Of a stretch of 25,839 nucleotides of DNA, positions 14,409 to 20,972 are shown piece after piece. Position numbers and translations under genes: made by a program. Origin of the DNA: a virus. Location of the stretch: positions 1-25,839 of the IMG/VR virus record IMGVR_UViG_3300009605_000123; one strand, given 5' to 3'. Each line of letters begins with the position of its first letter. The first letter of the stretch is position 1. The notes beneath the pieces are model-generated. The model worked only from the letters and a program-made list of their open reading frames with translations. It had not been told where the DNA came from and did no database searches.

Positions 14409-14717
14409 TTATGCCTTTTGTGTATTACGATAAGATCGTGTTTTTTTAGCTATTTTTCTTGGTTGACTAGAGAATTGTTGGCCCTTAGCTGTATCTTTTC
14501 TTTTCTTAGCAGTAGTAGCGGCATATTCTTCTTTACTCAGTGCCGCAATTGCTTTTTTAGGTAAGTACCGCTCTCCTGTTTTTGCACTTGGCTCACCTGA
14601 TTTTGTTTGCCATTTTTGATCACCCCAATTTTTCAAAGACTTTTGGGATGGCTTCAATGTCGATCCACCGGATTTCTTTTTTACAACAGATTTAGTTTTC
14701 GTTTTTTTTAGAGGCAT
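14409..14717 (-). CDS. lysine-rich basic protein 3 (KTGERYLPKKA type)
   Basis: A 102-aa basic protein. Its N-terminal third is Lys/Ser-rich. Residues about 28-75 (LKNWGDQKWQTKSGEPSAKT, GERYLPKKAIAALSKEEYAA) are a conserved block found in many marine phages and, as I recall, related to DUF5872. The C-terminus is again Lys/Arg-rich (PRKIAKKTRSYRNTQKA). Function is unknown. The conserved block together with charge suggests nucleic-acid contact, but this is inference. Its start shares a base with the stop of the preceding gene, and the 226-aa adaptor gene follows 2 nt later. Confidence 0.75.
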   Translation of the reverse strand: MPLKKTKTKSVVKKKSGGSTLKPSQKSLKNWGDQKWQTKSGEPSAKTGERYLPKKAIAALSKEEYAATTAKKRKDTAKGQQFSSQPRKIAKKTRSYRNTQKA

Positions 14718-15085
14718 TAAGATGTATAGCCTCCACCTGCTTCTTTATATTTCTTAGCAAGTATCTGTGCTTTTCTTGCGCTCCACTGACCCGGATTGCC
14801 ACCACTTGAACCTGCCTTTACTTGATTAAATAAACGCTTACGCAATGTTGGCTTCGTATAATTTCCTGCTTCATTTACTCTAGACTTAACTTTTTTTCCT
14901 TCTTTCATTTTTAAAGTACTACTCAGTTTTTTAGCTTGTGAAGCATGGGTTTTTGATGCTTTCTCAAGCCCTGAGATAACCTTTTTGACAGTCTTTACAT
15001 TCTTGTTTTTTGATGTAGCAGACTGTTTTTTCGATGAACGAGCAGGGTTTTTTATTTCCTTTCCCATGTTTGATCTTGAAATCAT
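14717..15085 (-). CDS. lysine-rich basic protein 4 (NPGQWSARKAQ type)
   Basis: A 122-aa basic protein. The first 70 residues are Lys/Ser-rich and low-complexity. The last 50 form a conserved block (VNEAGNYTKPTLRKRLFNQV, then GGNPGQWSARKAQILAKKYK, ending GGGYTS) that I recognise as very widespread in marine phages. I choose the ATG at 15083-15085 rather than the one 18 nt later (MGKEIK) because a complete GGAGGTGA Shine-Dalgarno lies 9 nt upstream and the codon overlaps the previous stop as ATGA. Function unknown. Being next to basic protein 3 suggests a working pair. Confidence 0.75.
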   Translation of the reverse strand: MISRSNMGKEIKNPARSSKKQSATSKNKNVKTVKKVISGLEKASKTHASQAKKLSSTLKMKEGKKVKSRVNEAGNYTKPTLRKRLFNQVKAGSSGGNPGQWSARKAQILAKKYKEAGGGYTS

Positions 15086-16029
15086 AAAGTTTCATCACCT
15101 CCAAAAATAACATTGCTATCTCCCTGAGTTGATATTGGATTTGCAGGAACAACTCCAAAACTCGGCCCTCCAAATATTCCTGTTCCGGGTTCTCTGTCTG
15201 AAGTAATTTGAGTATCTGCCATTAATTGTTGTATAGCATCATTAAAACTACTATCAAAACTTGATGTCCCATAAGTTGGAATATTATCAAGAAAACCTAC
15301 TAGGTCATCTTGAGAAATAGATCCTTCACCTACACCTAATGTACTTCCCGGCACAAAGTTATAATTCGTTTCCAAAGGCTGAAGACGGGTCGTTCCAAAA
15401 CGAGTGTCCATATTCAAAGGACTTACAATATCTTCCAATGAAGTATCATCATCTTGCACAGATCCTTTGAAGGTTGCAAACTGAGGAGAAAATGTTTTAT
15501 CAGGAAGCCTATAAGAAAGAGATCCTGAAATATCTTGGACAGCACTCGGATTAGAAGCAACATAATCCATCATTTGATCAAACTCATTATTGTCTGTGCC
15601 ACCCGGATCACCACGACCCGAATAGATGTCATATTTAAGTGCATCCCTGTAAGCATCTCGCATTTCAGGGCCAAAGGCAGTTTCAAAAGAATTGGAAACA
15701 ACCCGACCATCTCCAAAAGTTGCTCCTATAAGATTTCCTCTCTCTAAAGGATGATCATAAAATGAATAAATTGGAGTAGCACCACTTCTAACAGCTTCGT
15801 TTACATCTTCTTGAGTATGAACATTATCCATGATTGCTTCAATTGCATTAGGAAGAATACTTATGTCTTCAAAAAAATCAGCAAATCCTTCCCCAATAGA
15901 TTGAAAATCAGAATTAATTTCAGAAAAAGAGTTACTTTTATTTGAGGATTCATTGTCTTCAGGGACATCTCTTGATGTGAAAGTTGTACCTGAAGGAAAT
16001 GTAGAAGGTATATCAAAACCATTAGCCAT
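15082..16029 (-). CDS. acidic protein of unknown function
   Basis: A 315-aa acidic, Asp/Ser-rich protein with no Cys and no membrane segment. It begins MANGFDIPSTFPSGTTF. Landmarks: FQSIGEGFADFFEDISILPN (about 42-61), IYSFYDHPLERGNLIGATFG, then DALKYDIYSGRGDPGGTDNN, and a Gly-rich C-terminal end GIFGGPSFGVVPANPI. I do not recognise the family. It sits among basic small proteins, so charge pairing within the particle is possible but speculative. It could be an internal virion or scaffold-associated protein. The gene ends in an ATGA overlap with basic protein 4. Confidence 0.7.
   Translation of the reverse strand: MANGFDIPSTFPSGTTFTSRDVPEDNESSNKSNSFSEINSDFQSIGEGFADFFEDISILPNAIEAIMDNVHTQEDVNEAVRSGATPIYSFYDHPLERGNLIGATFGDGRVVSNSFETAFGPEMRDAYRDALKYDIYSGRGDPGGTDNNEFDQMMDYVASNPSAVQDISGSLSYRLPDKTFSPQFATFKGSVQDDDTSLEDIVSPLNMDTRFGTTRLQPLETNYNFVPGSTLGVGEGSISQDDLVGFLDNIPTYGTSSFDSSFNDAIQQLMADTQITSDREPGTGIFGGPSFGVVPANPISTQGDSNVIFGGDETL
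15095..15102 (-). promoter_or_regulatory. full-length Shine-Dalgarno inside upstream gene
   Basis: GGAGGTGA, complementary to the 16S rRNA 3' end over all eight bases, lies inside the last codons of the 315-aa gene and 9 nt before the ATG at 15085. It decides the start of basic protein 4. Confidence 0.7.
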
Positions 16030-16034
16030 TTATA

Positions 16035-16319
16035 TCACCACGCCTTACAAGACCAATATCTTGCTGAGAATTTATCTTTGGCAGAAGCACATTTATGTCG
16101 GGCACGAAAACTACTTCGGTTTTTAGGTTGATCTTTTTTAATAGACATATTGGGATCACCGAAACGCACTATCTTGATCTCACTTCCTTTCTTTGCCAAG
16201 ACTGCACTCTTCTTAGCTTTGCCGGGAGTTCTCTTCGGCTTGTTAAAACCCGAAAAGGTTTCTCCCCGGTAGCTTATTCTTCCTGAAGGAAGCCTTTTGA
16301 CATCTTTAGTCGTAGCCAT
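16035..16319 (-). CDS. small basic protein with ARYWSC motif (basic protein 5)
   Basis: A 94-aa basic protein. Residues about 24-35 (GFNKPKRTPGKA) and the C-terminal 27 residues (SSFRARHKCASAKDKFSARY then WSCKAW) form a strongly conserved pattern seen in very many phages, especially marine ones. The two Cys and nearby His (HKC, WSC) could bind a metal. The role is not known. Small size, charge and conservation next to capsid genes fit a head-associated DNA-contact protein, by inference. The ATG directly follows the previous gene, with a 2-nt gap. Confidence 0.8.
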   Translation of the reverse strand: MATTKDVKRLPSGRISYRGETFSGFNKPKRTPGKAKKSAVLAKKGSEIKIVRFGDPNMSIKKDQPKNRSSFRARHKCASAKDKFSARYWSCKAW

Positions 16320-16321
16320 AG

Positions 16322-16597
16322 TTATGAAAAGAAGAAAGTTGCTTTTTCATGATTAGCAATAGTTGCGTGTACGTCTGTTTGAAACAATATCCCATTGTCA
16401 GGGATATTAACAGAATGCGACTGACTAGAAGTAAACTTCATGTCAAGTTTAGTCTCACCACTTGCACCGCCATCTCTTAAAACTAATGTTGCCGCACCTG
16501 AACCAGTATGCACTGCAATTTGCCTTAGCCTCACCCTTGAGGCATAAGCAGTTCCAGTACTAGTTAAAGTAACAGCAAATACATCTGAAGAAGACAT
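16322..16597 (-). CDS. small conserved structural protein
   Basis: A 91-aa protein with beta-strand pattern: VFAVTLTSTGTAYASRVRLR, QIAVHTGSGAATLVLRDGGA, SGETKLDMKF, HSVNIPDNGILF and a hydrophobic end HEKATFFFS. I recognise this order from marine phage structural clusters; it looks like a compact beta sandwich, suited to decoration of head or tail. No enzymatic motif is seen. It lies between the 206-aa decoration-like protein and the ARYWSC basic protein. A GGAG Shine-Dalgarno precedes the ATG. Confidence 0.75.
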   Translation of the reverse strand: MSSSDVFAVTLTSTGTAYASRVRLRQIAVHTGSGAATLVLRDGGASGETKLDMKFTSSQSHSVNIPDNGILFQTDVHATIANHEKATFFFS

Positions 16598-16608
16598 AAT
16601 TTACTCCT

Positions 16609-17229
16609 TTAAGATGCAACATCATATCCAGTGATTTCAATGATAAACCTTCCTGCTGAATAAGTTGCATCGCCTGTGCCCTGACTTGTTAGATACAAGT
16701 ACTGATCAGCGGCAATCACACCACCTGCTGTTCTTGTTCCTGCGGCTTGGGTTCCTGCATTAATAATCAGAGTTTCTGTTAGATCAGAAATAGCAGTATC
16801 GTTAACACCAGTTCCTTCCGTAGCAGAGTGCAGATCAATGTCTGAACTACCACCGGCAGGTGCTTCCAAACATTGCATGGTTACACCAAACACAGTTCCC
16901 TGATCAGCAGTAGTCACTCTTCCTATATAAGCAACACCTGATCCATCTTTACCAATAATATCACCTGCCGAACCACCATCTTTCAGTCCGGTTAGGTCAA
17001 TTATAATTGTGGTCTTAACAATATTAACATTGGTTGTTGTGTCACTCTTGAGTCGGTTAACCTGAGTGACGTAGACCTCGGCTGTTCCTTCAATACCTGC
17101 ACCGCCTAACGCTTCAGTTAACATTTTATTGCCACTGATTACGGTAATAGCACCTGTAGTTGCATTCTTTGAAATTACTTCAAACCCGTTTTCTGAACGT
17201 ACCGGGCCTGAAAAAGTTGTGTTAGCCAT
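16609..17229 (-). CDS. beta-rich virion protein, decoration or fibre-like
   Basis: A 206-aa protein starting MANTTFSGPVRSENGFEVIS. I place the start at the ATG 17227-17229 because AGGAGAT lies 4 nt upstream; a longer TTG-started frame to 17250 would read through that Shine-Dalgarno. The N-terminal FSGPVRSENGFEV motif is common in marine phage virion proteins next to the major capsid gene. Further segments: TTIIIDLTGLKDGGSAGDII, AYIGRVTTADQGTVFGVTMQ, and RFIIEITGYDVAS at the end. It is the first gene after the capsid terminator and the candidate promoter, so its transcription may be set separately. Decoration protein is the best guess. Confidence 0.75.
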   Translation of the reverse strand: MANTTFSGPVRSENGFEVISKNATTGAITVISGNKMLTEALGGAGIEGTAEVYVTQVNRLKSDTTTNVNIVKTTIIIDLTGLKDGGSAGDIIGKDGSGVAYIGRVTTADQGTVFGVTMQCLEAPAGGSSDIDLHSATEGTGVNDTAISDLTETLIINAGTQAAGTRTAGGVIAADQYLYLTSQGTGDATYSAGRFIIEITGYDVAS

Positions 17230-17233
17230 GTGT

Positions 17234-17240
17234 ATCTCCT
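17234..17240 (-). promoter_or_regulatory. Shine-Dalgarno deciding the 17229 start
   Basis: AGGAGAT 4 nt before the ATG at 17227-17229 on the minus strand. It excludes the longer TTG-started frame to 17250. Confidence 0.7.
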
Positions 17241-17279
17241 GTCGTGGCAAGTGTCAGCATAAAGCTGTCAGGTAATAAG

Positions 17280-17307
17280 ATAATAACAGGAAACATTTTA
17301 TTTTCAA
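17280..17307 (-). promoter_or_regulatory. candidate sigma70-type promoter downstream of capsid terminator
   Basis: On the minus strand TTGAAA (17302-17307) and TATTAT (17280-17285) are separated by 16 nt. Each differs from consensus by one base. It lies between the terminator of the major capsid gene and the 206-aa gene. In AT-rich DNA such matches arise by chance, so the call is tentative, but the position is apt. Confidence 0.4.
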
Positions 17308-17311
17308 TAAC

Positions 17312-17329
17312 AAAATACTTAGGTACTTT
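17312..17329. repeat. intergenic palindrome, copy 3
   Basis: AAAATACTTAGGTACTTT, an imperfect copy of the palindromic element, is directly next to the U-tract of the capsid terminator and just upstream (in transcription) of the candidate -35 box. Confidence 0.7.
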
Positions 17330-17330
17330 T

Positions 17331-17356
17331 AAAAAAAAAGGGGCTAAAAGCCCCTT
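17331..17356 (-). terminator. intrinsic terminator after major capsid gene
   Basis: On the minus strand, an 8-bp stem AAGGGGCT with loop TTT closes with AGCCCCTT and is followed by a run of about nine T (A-run 17331-17339 on the plus strand). It lies 18 nt after the capsid stop codon. This is a textbook rho-independent terminator in an otherwise gapless operon. Confidence 0.85.
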
Positions 17357-17373
17357 CTTCTTCAGAGTACGAA

Positions 17374-18285
17374 CTATGGAGTTCCGGCAGTTCCATAGAT
17401 CCCAAGAGGATCTGAAACACCAAAACTATAACGCTCTCTTGCTTTGTAACGTACATTTCCGGTATCAAAATCACCATCCATGCTTGTTGACATTGGAGTA
17501 CGCTCAAAATGTTTCATACCATTAGGCACATCAGTAATGATGAAGAATGAGTCACTATCAGTTAAATAGTGGTTCACTCTGTACCCTTCAGGTATAGAAC
17601 CGTTGTTGCGTATCGCATTGATATCATTATCCGCAGTTCCTGTTCTCAGTTCAGAGTCAAGCAACCTTGTCGCTATGAACATAGAAGCAGGTGGGACAAT
17701 CAATCTACGAGGTCGAGCCGCTATCAGAAGACCCCTTTCATCTGTAAAAGCCGCAATATCAATTACTGCTTGTTCTAGAGAGGTTTCATTCAAGTCAGCC
17801 GCAGTTGCCAAAGTATTAGAATTTACACCACCCTGAACAGTTGGATGACTTGTATTAAACAAGCTAACACCATCACCACTGTTATAAGTTGTAAATCCAA
17901 AGTTTAGAGGAACAACCGCTTTTGTCTGCTTGGTATAAGCCATTGCTCTTGCAAGAGCCTTGGTATATCTAGCTGACAAAGAATCATAAAGATTATCCTC
18001 CATAGCTTCCTCTGTAATAGAGAAACCCATAGCGATAGTTTCATGATTGTAACGTGCTGTGAAACTTTCCTGTGCCCTGTCATAAGAAATAGCCGCACCC
18101 TCTGTTTTCACAGGAGCCGCACCAAATCCGGAAAGTTTTACTTCCTCTTCAAATGAACGATCAGAAGTTTCTGTTTCATAGATTTCTTCATGTTCATCTT
18201 CATACTTAGCATATTCTAAACCAAAAAGAGCATTCAGACCGGGCAATAACTCTTTAAGGAGTTGTGAACGAGAAATAGTAGCCAT
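17374..18285 (-). CDS. major capsid protein, gpT-like HK97 fold
   Basis: A 303-aa protein with the pattern of Mu gpT-like major head subunits. Landmarks: LLPGLNALFGLEYAKYEDEH (13-32), then the SDRSFEEEVKLSGFG strand, EGAAISYDRAQESFTARYNH (62-81) corresponding to the spine region, TIAMGFSITEEAMEDNLYDS, LFNTSHPTVQGGVNSNTLAT (about 141-160), IAARPRRLIVPPASMFIATR, and the end VRYKARERYSFGVSDPLGIY. It forms the icosahedral shell around the portal. Length fits the family. A strong terminator follows it, as expected for a protein needed at high copy number. A GGAG Shine-Dalgarno precedes the ATG. Confidence 0.9.
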   Translation of the reverse strand: MATISRSQLLKELLPGLNALFGLEYAKYEDEHEEIYETETSDRSFEEEVKLSGFGAAPVKTEGAAISYDRAQESFTARYNHETIAMGFSITEEAMEDNLYDSLSARYTKALARAMAYTKQTKAVVPLNFGFTTYNSGDGVSLFNTSHPTVQGGVNSNTLATAADLNETSLEQAVIDIAAFTDERGLLIAARPRRLIVPPASMFIATRLLDSELRTGTADNDINAIRNNGSIPEGYRVNHYLTDSDSFFIITDVPNGMKHFERTPMSTSMDGDFDTGNVRYKARERYSFGVSDPLGIYGTAGTP

Positions 18286-18296
18286 CGTGTGCCTCC

Positions 18297-18959
18297 TTAA
18301 ACGCCTGTGCTATTTTGATAAGAATGTACACCGACATTCAATTTTACGACAAACTCAGGATAAGTATCTTCTTGAGTACCTTCCCTAAAACCTACAATAC
18401 GCACACCATAGCTTTGTGTAGTCACAAGGCCATTTCCGTTTGTACCTGTAAGTAAGTTCATCCCCGAATTACCTGTAGTGGTATTACCTGCTGTAGAAAA
18501 TCCAAGCTGTGCATTCTTACCGACTGCACCTGCAAAGCCTGAACCTGAACTTCCACTATTGAAAGTGCCAAGAGCCGCACTTGCCTGAATTTCCATCAAC
18601 GCATCAGGATCATCCATAACACGAACAAAAACATCAGATGCTCCACCTGTCACAAGTCCGGCAGGGAGATAGTTATTGAACGTAAGCTGACCTTCGCTAT
18701 TCACATACCTAGCACCAACACAAACACCAACAATACCTGCGGTTGCAATAACCGAAGTTGCGGCAAGAGTGATAGCGACAGGAGTTGAAGTTACTGCTGA
18801 TGGAAGACCTGCTGAGGAAAGAACAACTAAATCACCGTTAAATATAGCGGCTGAATTATTTGCTTTAACAGGAAACTCCCTGATAACACCACCGTTAAAT
18901 GCCTGACCACCAATTAAATTAACAGGTCTCAGGCCATAAGGGCTTGCTGTAGAAGCCAT
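18297..18959 (-). CDS. capsid-associated protein upstream of major capsid (YGLRPV type)
   Basis: A 220-aa protein starting MASTASPYGLRPVNLIGG. The SPYGLRPV start, the GVCVGARYVNSEGQLTF strand (about 78-94), and the YGVRIVGFREGTQEDTYPEF segment near the end are familiar from marine phages, in which it lies directly before the major capsid gene. Its composition is Gly/Ser/Ala-rich and beta-like with no enzymatic motif. I infer a decoration or minor head protein, possibly made in amounts near that of the shell. The spacing to the capsid gene is 11 nt, with a GGAG ribosome site. Confidence 0.75.
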   Translation of the reverse strand: MASTASPYGLRPVNLIGGQAFNGGVIREFPVKANNSAAIFNGDLVVLSSAGLPSAVTSTPVAITLAATSVIATAGIVGVCVGARYVNSEGQLTFNNYLPAGLVTGGASDVFVRVMDDPDALMEIQASAALGTFNSGSSGSGFAGAVGKNAQLGFSTAGNTTTGNSGMNLLTGTNGNGLVTTQSYGVRIVGFREGTQEDTYPEFVVKLNVGVHSYQNSTGV

Positions 18960-18992
18960 TGTTTAACTCCTTTAAATAAAAGAACCGGGAAA

Positions 18993-19439
18993 TTAACCCT
19001 TCCCGAAACTAACCTTCGTTTGACGCTCCGGTTTAAGTACGGGCATCCTTGGGTCAGACTCACGGAGATAGTTATTATCAACAGACTCCATTTGTCTTTG
19101 TGCCATTTCACCAAAGTACTCATTCCTAGAGGCCACATTCTCTTCAGAGTTTTTGCATAAAAGAAGTCCACCAACTTCAACATTTCCTTCAAACCTTGAT
19201 CCAATGTCAGACATCACTTTAAGCTCAGGGTGATCTTGAGAACGAACAGGCTCCCATCCTTCACGCATTTTTGCTGAAACATTTGTGTTATCTGCCTGAC
19301 CCATAACAGATGTTCGTACCCATCGATACTTATATCCGTCTTGGGAATCCGGTTGAGGAATTCTTGATGCAGGTTGCCAAGGCTTGGATCGCTCATTCTT
19401 TGTTCGGGTCTGAGATTCCCGGTTAGCCCTATCCGACAT
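18993..19439 (-). CDS. conserved head-cluster protein
   Basis: A 148-aa polar protein. The conserved segments are YKYRWVRTSVMGQADNTNVS (about 36-55), EGWEPVRSQDHPEL, RFEGNVEVGGLLLCKNSEEN, VASRNEYFGEMAQRQMESVD and NNYLRESDPRMPVLKPE. This order recurs in marine phages between scaffold and capsid genes. It overlaps the end of the scaffold-like gene by 11 nt. Structure is probably helical and partly disordered, with Arg/Lys at both ends. I infer a head assembly or internal protein. No catalytic motif is seen. Confidence 0.75.
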   Translation of the reverse strand: MSDRANRESQTRTKNERSKPWQPASRIPQPDSQDGYKYRWVRTSVMGQADNTNVSAKMREGWEPVRSQDHPELKVMSDIGSRFEGNVEVGGLLLCKNSEENVASRNEYFGEMAQRQMESVDNNYLRESDPRMPVLKPERQTKVSFGKG

Positions 19440-20355
19440 TATTCATTTCCTTTAGTTTTTGAGCGGCAAACTGCTGAGTAGTGATACCCAACCGTTTAGC
19501 CAATTTTACCTCTGACTGAGTTAAATTCACCTTGCGTGGATTCTTGCCTGAATTTCTTCCGGCAGGGGCAACCACGTTTCCCCTGTTTTGCACATTACCA
19601 GAATCGTAACGGTTTGGAAAAGTATTTTTTAAATCTTTATCAATTTCACTGTAATATTCATCAGATTTAGGATCATATCCTTCCGACACTAGCTTTTCAT
19701 GAAGACCAAAAACATAAGATGTCATTGGTTTGTCTTTACCAAACCAAGAATTTTTTGACGCCCAATCCTTTGCTTTAGGATCAGGTTCAGGGATATTTAC
19801 CTTGGGAACAGGTTTTTGATTAAACTCTTCGACAGGCTTTTCGGTTTCCTGTTGATTTTTCATACTATTGGATCTTGCTGTTATTTGTGCCTTAACTCCT
19901 GCAAGGGTTGCCATCTTTTCCTGAGCATCAACAATCGCATCAGAATCACCGGATTCATATGCATCCTTTAACTCTTTTTTAGTCTTTGCCATTTCAGCAT
20001 CGACTCTTGCGGCAACATGAGTATGCGACTGAACATCGCTCTGCTTGAGTCTTTTCCGGAGATCCTCTATTTCTTTGTTTTTAGTTTTTGCAAAATTAAC
20101 CGCTTCTTCCTGTAATCGGATGGCTTCTTCTTTTGCTCTTCTTTCTTCATGAAATTCGTAAGAAAGTTTTTTAATTCGACTTTGCACACGATCAGAATAA
20201 TTTCCAATCTCGTCTTCATCAGGGATATCCGGCTGAACACCTTCTGCTCTTCTAGGAATTCCTTTATCTTTTTCAGGAGTGTCATCTATAACTTCAACTT
20301 CTATTTCTTCAGAAGTATTTACTACTTCTTTGCCATCGTCTTCCTGATCGGTCAT
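19429..20355 (-). CDS. scaffold-like coiled-coil protein
   Basis: A 308-aa protein with strongly acidic N-terminal 30 residues (DQEDDGKEVVNTSEEIEVEV), a long charged helix at about 50-165 (SRIKKLSYEFHEERRAKEEA, KEIEDLRKRLKQ), a Pro-rich linker near 185-200, a KAKDWASKNSWFGKDKP segment, and a basic C-terminal end. This is the usual design of phage scaffolding proteins, whose C-terminus contacts capsid subunits and which leave the head during packaging. The NSWFG motif is common to marine phage scaffolds. It lies between portal and capsid genes. The ATG overlaps the stop of the GroES-like gene as ATGA. Confidence 0.85.
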   Translation of the reverse strand: MTDQEDDGKEVVNTSEEIEVEVIDDTPEKDKGIPRRAEGVQPDIPDEDEIGNYSDRVQSRIKKLSYEFHEERRAKEEAIRLQEEAVNFAKTKNKEIEDLRKRLKQSDVQSHTHVAARVDAEMAKTKKELKDAYESGDSDAIVDAQEKMATLAGVKAQITARSNSMKNQQETEKPVEEFNQKPVPKVNIPEPDPKAKDWASKNSWFGKDKPMTSYVFGLHEKLVSEGYDPKSDEYYSEIDKDLKNTFPNRYDSGNVQNRGNVVAPAGRNSGKNPRKVNLTQSEVKLAKRLGITTQQFAAQKLKEMNNVG

Positions 20356-20720
20356 GCTCTCTCCAATCCTGTGGGATCAGAAACAACCGCTTCAACTGTA
20401 TCATCATTGATCAGTCTAAACTCAGATCCCTGAAATTTAAAACGTGTTCCTGAATAAGAACGAAAAATAATAGTATCACCTTCTTTGCAATATGCCCCGG
20501 AAGGAAACTTATCTTCATCCATATAAGCATCCTCTCCCATTTCAAGAACATAACCAATAATACTAGCAGTTGATTCTTTTGTTCTTGTTGATTCATGGAG
20601 CATGATTCCACCAGAGGTTTTATCATCTACACCGGGACAGGCAACTAGGATTTTATAGCCTCTCGGCTGAGGGAGTTTATCGATGGTTTCATCATCGATA
20701 TCAATCTTCTTATAATGCAT
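20352..20720 (-). CDS. GroES-like co-chaperonin
   Basis: About 122 aa from the ATG at 20718-20720 (MHYKKIDIDDETIDKLPQPR); the longer TTG-started frame to 20768 has no support. The layout follows GroES: the first strand (PRGYKILVACPG), a mobile loop TSGGIMLHES with the GIML core at 38-41 that would contact GroEL, KEGDTIIFRSYSGTRFKFQG at 79-98, and FRLINDDTVEAVV at 101-113. It is longer than bacterial GroES (about 95 aa), mainly in loop regions. Placement directly before scaffold and capsid genes suggests help in folding the major capsid protein with the host GroEL, as T4 gp31 does; this is inference. Confidence 0.8.
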   Translation of the reverse strand: MHYKKIDIDDETIDKLPQPRGYKILVACPGVDDKTSGGIMLHESTRTKESTASIIGYVLEMGEDAYMDEDKFPSGAYCKEGDTIIFRSYSGTRFKFQGSEFRLINDDTVEAVVSDPTGLERA

Positions 20721-20768
20721 TGTTCTCTCGCTTACGAATGGAAGGTCGTAGTACCTTTTATAAAACAA

Positions 20769-20951
20769 TCATAGGTCATTTAATTTTTTTTGCAAATCCT
20801 TTATTTGAATTTTTATATCTTCATAGGCAATCAATTGACCTGTTAGGTGTCTATAAGACTCAATATCCTTGCAATTTCCACTAATAATAAATTCTGAACA
20901 ATCATGAATTCTTTCTTCAAGGACACTTGTTATGTATTCCAGTTCATTCAT
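20769..20951 (-). CDS. small helical protein
   Basis: A 60-aa protein predicted to be almost entirely helical (LEYITSVLEERIHDCSEFII, YRHLTGQLIAYEDIKIQIKD, LQKKLNDL). Short proteins with the pattern ISGNCKDIESYRHLTGQL occur next to portal genes of marine phages. It could be a portal- or scaffold-binding peptide, but nothing in the sequence proves it. The start lies 21 nt after the portal stop. The palindrome copy 4 fills that gap, and its AGG is the only Shine-Dalgarno-like sequence. Confidence 0.65.
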   Translation of the reverse strand: MNELEYITSVLEERIHDCSEFIISGNCKDIESYRHLTGQLIAYEDIKIQIKDLQKKLNDL

Positions 20952-20954
20952 ATA

Positions 20955-20972
20955 AAAGTACCTAGGTATTTT
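20955..20972. repeat. intergenic palindrome, copy 4
   Basis: AAAGTACCTAGGTATTTT with the perfect core TACCTAGGTA fills the short gap between the portal stop codon and the 60-aa gene start. Its AGG may also act as a ribosome-binding site for that gene. Confidence 0.75.

Noticed and set aside
15291-15306. ACCTACTAGGT as a possible fifth copy of the palindrome
   Set aside because: It lies within a gene, has an extra central base and lacks the A/T arms of the four intergenic copies.
20721-20768. N-terminal extension of the GroES-like protein
   Set aside because: The extension begins at TTG without a ribosome site and adds residues before the normal GroES start region.
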